A DNA stretch of 54,190 nt from a virus, in IMG/VR virus record IMGVR_UViG_3300003267_000167, positions 1 through 54,190 of that record; one strand, written 5' to 3'. How positions within the stretch are numbered: position 1 is the stretch's first letter; every line of letters starts with the position of its first letter. The notes below the pieces were generated by a model. The model ran no database searches. It saw only the letters and a list, made by a program, of their open reading frames with translations, and was not told the origin of the DNA. The position numbers and the translations under genes are program-made. Shown piece by piece: positions 1 through 7,018 of the stretch.

Positions 1-18
1 ATACGAACGGCGCGGATT
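1..18. repeat. 18-bp end overlap of a circular genome (copy 1)
   Basis: The first 18 bases (ATACGAACGGCGCGGATT) are identical to the last 18 (54173-54190). Merging them keeps a gene in frame across the join, so this looks like the overlap of a linearised circular sequence rather than a biological terminal repeat. True unit length would be 54,172 bp. Confidence 0.85.
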
Positions 19-163
19 CGCAAACCCGCCGACCGGCAACCCGCGCGAGTGGATATGGTCCGCCAAGGCGGTCGGCGTTGACGTAGTGGCGGCGGATTTC
101 ATCATTGACGACGCCGGCAATTTCGTGATTGACGACGCTGGCAATAGCTTGGTGACGGCTTAA
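1..163 (+). CDS. 3' part of a virion-region protein that spans the window ends
   Basis: This is the C-terminal part of the gene that starts at 53919. Reading from base 2 gives YERRGFANPPTGNPREW and ends at TAA 161-163, one base before the fibre start. The tail contains two near-identical units, FIIDDAGN and FVIDDAGN, a type of short repeat seen at the ends of phage structural proteins. The complete product is 138 residues once the 18-base overlap is collapsed. It lies between the head-tail connector gene and a fibre gene, so a virion or baseplate role is likely, but the family is not recognised. Confidence 0.75.
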   Translation, partial: YERRGFANPPTGNPREWIWSAKAVGVDVVAADFIIDDAGNFVIDDAGNSLVTA

Positions 164-164
164 C

Positions 165-2006
165 ATGGCAAACGTAAGGTACAAAGACCACACGGCGGGC
201 GGCGCGTTAATCGCAACGGACCGCATCCCGTATGATCATGACGCGGGCGGCGGGAGCTTCACCACGCGGTACACGACGCCCGCGCTGATTCGCACCTTCG
301 CGCAAGCCAACCTGGCCGCCGTCGCGCTGTCCGGCGCGTATGGCGATCTTTCCGGCACGCCGACCTTGGGCACGGCCGCCGCCTTGAACGTCGCGGCCAG
401 TGGCAACGCGGCGGCCGGCGAAGTCGTTAAAGGGAATGACACGCGGCTAACCGACGCCAGGACGCCGACCGCGCACACTCACCCGTGGTCACAGATTACC
501 AGCACGCCGACCACTTTGGCGGGATATGGAATCACGGACGCGCAGAATACCAGCGAGCGCGGCCAGGCCAACGGTTACGCAACCCTTGACAATTCGGGCA
601 AGCTGACCGCTTCGCAAATTCCGGCCGCGATCCTTGGTGATGTGAAGTATCAAGGCACATGGGACGCGAGCACGAACACGCCGACACTGGCTGACCCGCC
701 AGCGGGCAGCACGCAGGGTTTTTATTATGTGGTCAGCGCGGCCGGAACCTTTGCCACAATCGCTTTCAATGTCGGGGATTGGATCATCAGCAATGGGAGC
801 GCATGGCAAAAGGTTGATAACACCGACGCGGTTACGTCTGTTTTCGGCCGCCTTGGCGCGGTCACGGCGCAGAGCGGCGATTATACCTTCGCGCAGATTG
901 GCAGTAAGCCGACCACGCTTTCAGGGTACGGCATCACGGACGCGCAGCCGCACGATGCGGACCTTGACAATATCGCCAACGCTACGCCAGGCAATAACAA
1001 ATACTTCGGCACGAACGGCAGCGGAGTAAAGGATTTTTACGATTTGCCTGCGGGCGGCGGCATGGCGATTGGCGGGACCATCACAGGCGCAACGCAGGGC
1101 AGCGTGTTGTTCGCGGGCGCGAGCGGCGTGCTGGCGCAGGACAATGCGAACCTGTTTTGGGACGATGCGAATAACCGGCTGGGCATCGGGACGAACGCTC
1201 CGAGTACGCCTCTCCATGTCATAGGAAAAACCTTCATTGAACAGCCATCCGCGTTCCCCAACCTGCTCCGCATTGGACAGGCAGACTCCGGCTTTTCAGA
1301 CAATACGATCACAGAGGGCTCTCCCTCTTCCGCTCTCGCGAGTTTTGCCTTCCTAAATCCCAACGTGGCGGCGGGGGAAATTATCACAGCGGTCGGCGCG
1401 GTTATCGAGGATAATGTCGCAGATCATTATCAGTACGCATACAACCTCGTCGCTTCGACAACCCATGCAAGCGGAACAAAACCGCTCGTGATCGGCACGT
1501 ACTCTGAAGCAGTCTTGGACGGAGCCGGAAACCTTACCCAATTAGGAGGGATTCACGGCACAGCGATTCAGTACGGCGACGGGAACATTGCTAACGCATA
1601 CGGGGGTTATTTTGAGGTACTTGGTTTCGCAGACACCGGGGCAATTGGCACGGCTTATGGAATCTTCGTTGATCCGCCGTTTAGCTTTTCTAGCGGCGGA
1701 ATCGCGACCGGCTATGGGATTTTCATCGCCGACGAATCCGGGTCCACGGCTGCGAATCACTGGCAGTTCTACTCGGATGGTCCTGGGAAGAGCTACTTCG
1801 GCGGCAATGTGGGCATCGGGACGAACGCGCCTGCTGCGATGTTAGATGTTCACGGCGATATACGCCTGATGTCTTCCAACTCCGACAAGATTGGCTTTCA
1901 TGGCGTGACGCCGGTTGCGAGGCAACTGCTCGCCACGGGCGCGGGCCACACGGTTGACGACGTAATTACCGCGCTGCAAACCCTTGGACTCTTGAGGCAA
2001 TCATAA
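165..2006 (+). CDS. tail fibre / receptor-binding type protein
   Basis: A 613-residue modular fibre protein. Residues about 100-260 contain two copies of a TTLxGYGITDAQ unit, the repeat typical of phage fibre shafts (Phage_fiber_2-like). Later come two 'RLGIGTNAPSTPLHV' / 'NVGIGTNAPAAMLDV' units, seen in long-tail-fibre-like proteins, and the C-terminus (HTVDDVITALQTLGLLRQS) resembles many fibre ends. It is low in Cys and rich in Gly, Ala, Thr and Asn, as expected of an extracellular beta-rich trimer. The start ATG is one base after the previous stop. Its place between connector and tail-completion genes, about 16 kb from the other fibre gene, is unusual; a head or neck fibre is possible. Confidence 0.8.
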   Translation: MANVRYKDHTAGGALIATDRIPYDHDAGGGSFTTRYTTPALIRTFAQANLAAVALSGAYGDLSGTPTLGTAAALNVAASGNAAAGEVVKGNDTRLTDARTPTAHTHPWSQITSTPTTLAGYGITDAQNTSERGQANGYATLDNSGKLTASQIPAAILGDVKYQGTWDASTNTPTLADPPAGSTQGFYYVVSAAGTFATIAFNVGDWIISNGSAWQKVDNTDAVTSVFGRLGAVTAQSGDYTFAQIGSKPTTLSGYGITDAQPHDADLDNIANATPGNNKYFGTNGSGVKDFYDLPAGGGMAIGGTITGATQGSVLFAGASGVLAQDNANLFWDDANNRLGIGTNAPSTPLHVIGKTFIEQPSAFPNLLRIGQADSGFSDNTITEGSPSSALASFAFLNPNVAAGEIITAVGAVIEDNVADHYQYAYNLVASTTHASGTKPLVIGTYSEAVLDGAGNLTQLGGIHGTAIQYGDGNIANAYGGYFEVLGFADTGAIGTAYGIFVDPPFSFSSGGIATGYGIFIADESGSTAANHWQFYSDGPGKSYFGGNVGIGTNAPAAMLDVHGDIRLMSSNSDKIGFHGVTPVARQLLATGAGHTVDDVITALQTLGLLRQS

Positions 2007-2017
2007 AAGGAGGCAAG

Positions 2018-2203
2018 ATGGCGGACGAAGTAACGAAGGAAGAAATAACCTATCCTGACAAAGATACAATGCGGGGCGATCTACTAGCGGCGGGCATGCA
2101 TGTGCCGCCACACTTGCCCGAAAGGTTGTTGCAGGCGCGTTATCGTGCCTTACTGCAACGGCGCAAGCGGGAAGCGGAGGAGTCGGCCGCAAGCCCCGAA
2201 TAA
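2018..2203 (+). CDS. small unknown protein in the tail operon
   Basis: A 61-residue acidic/basic protein with a consensus ribosome site (AAAGGAGGCAAG) just before ATG 2018, 11 bases after the fibre stop. The sequence has PPHLPERLLQARYRALLQRRKREAEE, a short amphipathic helix without recognised motifs. Codon use matches its neighbours. Probably a small virion or chaperone protein; function unknown. Confidence 0.6.
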   Translation: MADEVTKEEITYPDKDTMRGDLLAAGMHVPPHLPERLLQARYRALLQRRKREAEESAASPE

Positions 2204-2238
2204 CAGAGAACGCATTAACCAAGGATCGAGGAAGTACC

Positions 2239-2745
2239 ATGACACATACTCTCACTCTCCGAGAATTACGCGAAGCGGTTGAAAACCGCATGGACGCGGC
2301 CGGCGTCGTGCGCGAGCTATCGCCCTTGAACAAGCTGGCGCGGGCGTCATTGTCGGCGCGCATGATGTTCCACATCGGCGACACGGCCGACGAAGCGCGC
2401 AAGATTTATGACCGAATGGAGACCCAACGGCGCGAGCTTGTGAAACGTCTTGGGCAACCGATGAAAGACGACAAGGGCGCGGTAGTGCCGGATCAATTCT
2501 TTGTGCCGGCTGAAAAGGATGCGGAGTTTCAAGTCGAATATGACGCCCTTCTGAGCGAGACATGCGCGCTCGATGTCCGGCCGTTTTCGGTTTCGGAGTT
2601 TGAAAAGTATGAGGCGGCGCTTGCTGCCGTGGGCTTCAACGGCAACGACATGCGCGCCCTTCGCTTCATGATTCCGATGGACGAAGCGAAGGCCGACGAA
2701 AACGCGAACGGCGCGCGTCCGAAGGCGAAGGCGGTAAAGAAATAA
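2239..2745 (+). CDS. unknown alpha-helical phage protein (DUF1617-like pattern)
   Basis: A 168-residue protein, mostly helical by composition, with a central pattern ERRELVKRLGQPMKDDKG followed by FFVP and hydrophobic helices. This resembles the small DUF1617-type phage proteins found in structural operons; the match is by eye and weak. It ends in a Lys/Ala-rich tail (RPKAKAVKK). It follows gene 2018 by 35 bases and precedes 2758 by 12. Function not known. Confidence 0.65.
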   Translation: MTHTLTLRELREAVENRMDAAGVVRELSPLNKLARASLSARMMFHIGDTADEARKIYDRMETQRRELVKRLGQPMKDDKGAVVPDQFFVPAEKDAEFQVEYDALLSETCALDVRPFSVSEFEKYEAALAAVGFNGNDMRALRFMIPMDEAKADENANGARPKAKAVKK

Positions 2746-2757
2746 CCGGGGGCATAT

Positions 2758-2982
2758 ATGATAGAAGTGACGCCAGAAGTTAGTACGCCCTTCGGGGAAG
2801 TAGCCGAAGGTAAAATCAAGTCATACGTTGCGCTGTATATTACAGCCGACGTGCCGCCGAACTTTTTCAGGGACCAACGCCAGGCCATCGCCCATGCGGA
2901 GGCGCAAGGCGCGGACGCGCATGAGATCGTCGTCATGGTAAACGGTAAGAAGGTCTATCTTGAGTTTTCCGATTTTGAGTAA
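2758..2982 (+). CDS. small unknown protein
   Basis: A 74-residue acidic protein with alternating beta-like segments (KSYVALYITADVPP, HEIVVMVNGKKVYLEF). It sits in a tight run of tail-completion genes, starts 12 bases after the previous stop behind GGGGG, and ends 3 bases before the next ATG. No motif is recognised. Confidence 0.6.
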   Translation: MIEVTPEVSTPFGEVAEGKIKSYVALYITADVPPNFFRDQRQAIAHAEAQGADAHEIVVMVNGKKVYLEFSDFE

Positions 2983-2985
2983 CGC

Positions 2986-3468
2986 ATGATCCGAGTCATT
3001 TGGAATATTGAGGCGGCCTTGAACGCCCTGGCGGCGATGGCCGGGCGCTTGCGCGATCTCTCTCCCTTGTGGCGCGGTATCCTGCCCTATCTTCGCCGGC
3101 AGTCTGAATTGCAGTTTAGTACCTTGGGCGGCCGCAGTGGCGACGAATGGCAAGAGCTTTCCGACCGTTACGCGCAATGGAAGGCGGTACATTATCCCGG
3201 TCAGCCAATCCTGAAGGCGTCGGGGGAAATGTTTCGCTCACTTATCGAGGAAGGCAACGCGGATACCATCGCGGACGTAACGCCCGGCCAATTGGATTAC
3301 GGCACGCGCAACCCGAAGGCGGGCTATCATCAGACGGGCGGCGGCCGGTTGCCGGCGCGCGTCGTCCTGGCCGTCACGAATGAGGACCGGGAGGCGATCC
3401 AGAATGCCGCGCGGGCGTACCTTCGCGGCCAGGCGGAAATATCGGGCTTTACGCCGGTCAAGGGGTAG
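2986..3468 (+). CDS. phage virion morphogenesis protein (Mu gpG / tail-completion type)
   Basis: A 160-residue protein with the typical order of the phage virion morphogenesis family: an N-terminal helical part, then DEWQELSDRYAQWKAVHYPG, then 'PILKASGEMFRSL', which corresponds to the conserved 'GPxL..TGxL..SL' segment. In Mu and related phages this family helps complete or join head and tail. It lies immediately upstream of a tail-terminator candidate (3 bases between them), which fits neck assembly. The ATG overlaps no other gene and lies 3 bases after the previous stop. Confidence 0.7.
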   Translation: MIRVIWNIEAALNALAAMAGRLRDLSPLWRGILPYLRRQSELQFSTLGGRSGDEWQELSDRYAQWKAVHYPGQPILKASGEMFRSLIEEGNADTIADVTPGQLDYGTRNPKAGYHQTGGGRLPARVVLAVTNEDREAIQNAARAYLRGQAEISGFTPVKG

Positions 3469-3471
3469 GTC

Positions 3472-4026
3472 ATGCCGTGGACGCCTTTATTTAATAACTA
3501 CGCCGGCATGCTGCCCGTCCTGACGGCGGCGAAAGCGATCATTGAACGCGATCAAACCGATGCCTTGGCGTGGTCGTTCGGCGCGGACCCGGCCGGGCCG
3601 GATTTTGCGCGCATTCAAACCTTGCAACGTTTCTCGCGCAATTACCCGCTTTTGATTATCCAGCCGGCGCGGTGGTCTCCTGACACCTTGGGCGCGGGCG
3701 GGATCAATCAGAATCACGTTTTCCGGGTCTCGATTTACTGCACGAAGCAATTGGCGAGCGGAGACCCGAACGACGCGCTAGAAGCCCTGACGGCCGACTT
3801 GCTGCGCTACTTTGACGCGGTGTGTATGGCTTGGTGGTCGGCACCGTCCGACGATTGGTACGCGGATTTTCCGGGCGGAGTGAGTGACGCCGGGCAAGGC
3901 AAAGTCAAGATCGAATTTGCCAACGGTGTTTTTGGAAACATTGAAACCGCCGTAGCGACGAACGGCTTGTATTTGTTGTCCATGTACTTTGAGCTTCAAG
4001 TGAGCCTGACGGAGAGTGAATCATGA
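3472..4026 (+). CDS. tail terminator / minor tail protein candidate
   Basis: A 184-residue protein with alternating beta strands and helices (NHVFRVSIYC, ALTADLLRYFDAVCMAWW, YLLSMYFELQVSLT), the layout of phage tail-terminator or minor-tail proteins that cap the tube. Size and position, directly after the morphogenesis protein and ahead of the tail tube gene, support the role. No sequence motif proves it. It overlaps the next gene by 4 bases (ATGA). Confidence 0.5.
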   Translation: MPWTPLFNNYAGMLPVLTAAKAIIERDQTDALAWSFGADPAGPDFARIQTLQRFSRNYPLLIIQPARWSPDTLGAGGINQNHVFRVSIYCTKQLASGDPNDALEALTADLLRYFDAVCMAWWSAPSDDWYADFPGGVSDAGQGKVKIEFANGVFGNIETAVATNGLYLLSMYFELQVSLTESES

Positions 4027-4271
4027 GTGAGCATCCACAACAGCAGCAACCGAGCGCGATTGCTTACCAATGCCCAAGGAACGGCCGCCAGTCGTCCGGC
4101 TTCGGCGTGCAATTCAGCGACATGGCCGGCAACCGTCACACGGTTTACCACTGCTTCTTATGCCTCACGGAGCTATTCACCCGCGCGGGCGTCGCGCCCA
4201 TGACGCCGATTTTGGAAATCCCCGCTCAGGCGGAGGACTTCAAGCCGGGCCTAGACTTGGGGGAGATATGA
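4023..4271 (+). CDS. small putative zinc-binding protein
   Basis: An 82-residue protein with Cys17 and a CxxC pair (Cys44, Cys47) next to His39/His43 (RHTVYHCFLC), suggesting a small metal site. It overlaps both neighbours by 4 bases, so it is translationally coupled within the tail operon. Function unknown. Confidence 0.55.
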   Translation: MSEHPQQQQPSAIAYQCPRNGRQSSGFGVQFSDMAGNRHTVYHCFLCLTELFTRAGVAPMTPILEIPAQAEDFKPGLDLGEI

Positions 4272-4825
4272 ACGCGATTTTGAGCAAGTTTACGCATGCG
4301 GCCTTGCCGCCTTCGGATGATGCGCTCGCGCGCTGGCGGGAATGGGTCTTATTGCATCCGTGTAAGACCGTCGCGCAGTGCGGCGAAACCGGCTACCGGC
4401 ACGACCATTCGGAAGGCGGGATCATCCTGGCGGCCGTCCTGACGATTGACCTATTCGCGCCTCCGCTTCGCTGGCATGCCGATGTGTCCATTGTTGGGCC
4501 TGACGGCAAGTGTAAGCCCTATTCCCTTTTTACGGTCTCCGAACGCATGGCGGCCGTCGCCTTCGCGCGCCGGATGGTGCAAGGCGTCGGCGTTGAAGCC
4601 GATCAAGTTTTCACGCGCCAGGACGTGTGTGTTGGCTTCACGCGCCCGTTGACGGCGGCGGAAGTCGAACGCGCCAGCGCGGCCGCGTCCCGTCCCTTTT
4701 CCTTTCAACAAATCGCAATCGGCGCGTTTGCCGAATACGATTTTAAACACAAACCCTCAGAGGTCGGACCGGGCCTCTACATTCCTGCGGATATGGAGGT
4801 CTTTTATGGCAGACGAAGCCACTAG
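4268..4825 (+). CDS. unknown tail-operon protein
   Basis: A 185-residue protein starting at ATG 4268, which overlaps the previous stop; an upstream in-frame start at 4070 would overlap the previous gene over most of its length and is rejected. It contains five Cys, four of them within the first 100 residues, and the segment YRHDHSEGG, but no family is recognised. Its end overlaps the start of the next gene by 20 bases. Confidence 0.6.
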   Translation: MNAILSKFTHAALPPSDDALARWREWVLLHPCKTVAQCGETGYRHDHSEGGIILAAVLTIDLFAPPLRWHADVSIVGPDGKCKPYSLFTVSERMAAVAFARRMVQGVGVEADQVFTRQDVCVGFTRPLTAAEVERASAAASRPFSFQQIAIGAFAEYDFKHKPSEVGPGLYIPADMEVFYGRRSH

Positions 4826-5354
4826 CAAAACAATCAGCGTCGGCGCGGCCGGCAATTTCGATAAGGACGACTTTGACGAAGGGCTAGACGTAAACAACCT
4901 TCCGGCCTTGCCGTGGACGCGCGAAAACTTAGGCACGCAACTTTTCAACAAACTTGCCCGCGTCGGCGGGTACGGCGACACGTCGAACATGAAACGCGCG
5001 CCGCTTGACGTGCGGAGCTTCGGCACTGGCCGGGCGAATCGCCTAATCGAGCTTCACGGCTTGAACGTCGCCGAAGAGGTCCGGCCAGTCACGGCAACGG
5101 GCCTGACGGATGAACAATTCCGAGAGGCAGAAGAGGCCGAAGGCAAGCGCGTGGACGAAGCCAACGCCTATAAGGCAGATCAAATTCGGGCCTACCTTGC
5201 CGAAGGCGACGCCCTACAGGCGGCCATCAACGAACAGATTGGCGCGAGCGTGGGCACGGCGCGCAACCCGAACGCGCCGGAGCGGACGCCGGCAACCATC
5301 CGCATGCCCAAAGATTTTCCGCGCAAATTCCGGCAAACATCTTCGGCGGAGTAG
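4806..5354 (+). CDS. unknown tail-operon protein
   Basis: A 182-residue acidic protein. The start at ATG 4806 is set by GGAGG 6 bases upstream; the longer frame from 4728 lies inside the previous gene. The middle has a Glu/Ala-rich helix (EQFREAEEAEGKRVDEANAYKADQIRAYL is one continuous helix, residues about 105-135) and the C-terminus is basic (KDFPRKFRQTSSAE). It precedes the tail tube gene by 74 bases. It may be a tail assembly factor; this is inferred from position only. Confidence 0.6.
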   Translation: MADEATSKTISVGAAGNFDKDDFDEGLDVNNLPALPWTRENLGTQLFNKLARVGGYGDTSNMKRAPLDVRSFGTGRANRLIELHGLNVAEEVRPVTATGLTDEQFREAEEAEGKRVDEANAYKADQIRAYLAEGDALQAAINEQIGASVGTARNPNAPERTPATIRMPKDFPRKFRQTSSAE

Positions 5355-5428
5355 TCGCCGATTCAGTCAAGGAAGTGAAAGGCGGCCGACCGGGCGGCCG
5401 CGAGTAAAGACGACGGAGGAAAGCAATC

Positions 5429-6022
5429 ATGGCAGGCACAGCGAAAACTTACACTAGCGGCGCGACGATTTCAGGACCGCTTGACATTTGGTTTGACGTG
5501 GCAGTACCGGGCGCGGGCGCGGCACCGACGCTCCACACGGACGGGACGCCCGACGCGACGGCCAACCCTTCGGCGGTCCATGCCGGCATGTTGAAGACCG
5601 GAGGCGGCGTCCAAGTCAATGCGGAGATTCAGGACAAGACGAGCGATAACCTTATCGCGCCCTATGAAACGACGCTCTTAACGTCGCAAATGATCGTCAC
5701 GGGCGATTTGTTGCAACTGGCTTCGCAAGCCATCTTGAAACAGATTGCGCCGGGCGCGACGGCCGCCAGCGTCACGGGCAAAACCGGCGTAACCTTCGGG
5801 GCGATCACGCAGCCGGACTACACCGTTTTGCTTGGCGTCGCCACACAGAAGACCACTACCAAATTTTGGGCGGTCATCCTGTACAACGCCTATCAGTCGA
5901 AAAGCTTTGAAATGGCGCTGAATCGCAAAGAGGACGCGGCCGCCGCGTGTGAGTTCAAGGGCTTGGCCGTGACTTCCCGCGCGACGGCGGATCAAGTTGG
6001 GGCCATTTGGATTGACACCTAA
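5429..6022 (+). CDS. major tail tube protein
   Basis: A 197-residue beta-rich protein of the size and composition of siphovirus tail tube proteins, with the start behind GGAGGAAAGCAATC. It begins MAGTAKTYTSGATISG and contains Gly/Ala/Thr-rich strands with a long central segment (TTLLTSQMIVTGDLLQLASQ). It lies just before a tail-chaperone pair and the tape measure gene, the conserved position of the tube gene. No motif is diagnostic, but position, length and composition agree. Confidence 0.7.
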   Translation: MAGTAKTYTSGATISGPLDIWFDVAVPGAGAAPTLHTDGTPDATANPSAVHAGMLKTGGGVQVNAEIQDKTSDNLIAPYETTLLTSQMIVTGDLLQLASQAILKQIAPGATAASVTGKTGVTFGAITQPDYTVLLGVATQKTTTKFWAVILYNAYQSKSFEMALNRKEDAAAACEFKGLAVTSRATADQVGAIWIDT

Positions 6023-6178
6023 TCCGAGTGCGGCGGAGATTCTTACTTTTGGATCTCGCGCGCTCTAACCAATCACGCCAGGACCGGCCGTTTGTCGTTT
6101 CTCGCGTAGGACGTGCATGCGGTCCTATGGAGAGCGCGGGGCGCGCGGCGGCCTCCCTGGCGTGGCATAGGAGTTTTC
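6023..6178 (+). promoter_or_regulatory. 156-base leader between tail tube and chaperone genes with alternative hairpins
   Basis: No credible gene. GGTCCTA (6121-6127) can pair with TAGGAC at 6107-6112, or with AGGACCG at 6080-6086 (partner CGGTCCT 6120-6126); the two pairings exclude each other. A ribosome site (TAGGAG) lies 5 bases before the chaperone ATG. A translational switch is possible but inferred. Confidence 0.35.
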
Positions 6179-6763
6179 ATGAGTCATCAGAACGGAAACG
6201 GCGGCGTCTCTCTCGCCAGTCGTTTCAAGCAAAAAGTTTCGGCGGTTTCAAAACCGCTCGCCTTGCCCGTGCCCGGCATACCGGGCGATAAAGGCTTCAC
6301 GTTTGAATGTATCCTGCGGCGCGTCTCCGTCGTGACGATGCTCTCCGAAGGCGGCGAATTGCCCGAAGGTCTGGCCAATAAAGTCATGGGCCTCCGGCCG
6401 ACGAAGGCGATGGCGGACGCCCAAGCGCAAGCGTCGGCGATGATTCAACAGGAAATGACGATTGCCGACCTGAAGGCAATTGAAGCATTCCAAGAGAAAG
6501 TGGCGATTGAAACCTGTGTTGAGCCGAAGCTTGCGAGCGGCAAAGCGCCGGAGGACGCCGACCCGGACACGATCTATTTAGATGATCTCCCATTCAAGCC
6601 GCAATTGATAACCGCGCTCTATAACTACGCGACGGCGCTGAGTCCCGACGTGCCCGTAGCGACGTTAGACGGAGGGGAGACGACGCTAACGGCGGTTGAA
6701 TCCTTTCGTCCTCAAACGCCGGGCGATGAATTTTCTGGCAGTGGCGAAGGCGGCCGCATATAG
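6179..6763 (+). CDS. tail assembly chaperone (G-like)
   Basis: A 194-residue protein between tail tube and tape measure, the fixed place of the tail assembly chaperone. It starts MSHQNGNGGVSLASRFKQKV and has a long helical middle (MADAQAQASAMIQQEMTI, then ADLKAIEAFQEKV). The start is ATG 6179 with AGGAG upstream; the earlier in-frame ATG at 6113 lacks a ribosome site. The 3' end overlaps a second reading frame that continues to 6971, as in lambda G/GT, so a frameshift product is expected. In this family the short form and the longer frameshifted form hold the tape measure during tail assembly. Confidence 0.65.
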   Translation: MSHQNGNGGVSLASRFKQKVSAVSKPLALPVPGIPGDKGFTFECILRRVSVVTMLSEGGELPEGLANKVMGLRPTKAMADAQAQASAMIQQEMTIADLKAIEAFQEKVAIETCVEPKLASGKAPEDADPDTIYLDDLPFKPQLITALYNYATALSPDVPVATLDGGETTLTAVESFRPQTPGDEFSGSGEGGRI

Positions 6764-6971
6764 GGGCGAACCGGCAAGCGTCACGATGCGGATCGCGGAC
6801 CCGCTTATCGCGCTGGCGGTTGACCTGGCGGCGGCGGTCCTACTGACCGGACACGAACAGGACATGCGCGAACTGGCGGCGATGAAGGCGGCCGCGCTCA
6901 TGTGGGGCGTCAAACCGGACGCGGACGGCAACGTATGGGAGGAAAGCGAAGAGTTTGAAACCTACGGGTAA
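6726..6971 (+). CDS. overlapping second chaperone frame (T-like)
   Basis: An 81-residue frame starting at ATG 6726 inside the end of the chaperone gene, in the +1 frame. This frame is open from 6669, after TAG 6666-6668, so a +1 or -2 shift anywhere in 6669-6763 would fuse it to the chaperone. It encodes a hydrophobic helical segment (PLIALAVDLAAAVLLTG) and an acidic end (EESEEFETYG). No good ribosome site precedes ATG 6726, which favours frameshifting over independent initiation. The length and site fit the T domain that binds the tape measure. Confidence 0.6.
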   Translation: MNFLAVAKAAAYRGEPASVTMRIADPLIALAVDLAAAVLLTGHEQDMRELAAMKAAALMWGVKPDADGNVWEESEEFETYG

Positions 6972-6972
6972 A

Positions 6973-7006
6973 GCAAAACGCCGGGCATCTACACCCGGCG
7001 TTTTGC
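6973..7006 (+). terminator. perfect 13-bp hairpin between chaperone and tape measure genes
   Basis: GCAAAACGCCGGG (6973-6985) pairs perfectly with CCCGGCGTTTTGC (6994-7006) around an 8-base loop. The right arm carries four T followed by GC, so it is at best a partial intrinsic terminator. It ends 12 bases before the tape measure ATG, which has no visible ribosome site; translational control is an alternative. Confidence 0.6.
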
Positions 7007-7018
7007 ACTTGTGATGCT

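Noticed and set aside
1-18. 18-bp identical ends as a biological terminal repeat
   Set aside because: Collapsing them leaves a reading frame intact across the join, and 18 bp is too short for a typical packaged terminal repeat. An overlap of a circular assembly explains it better.
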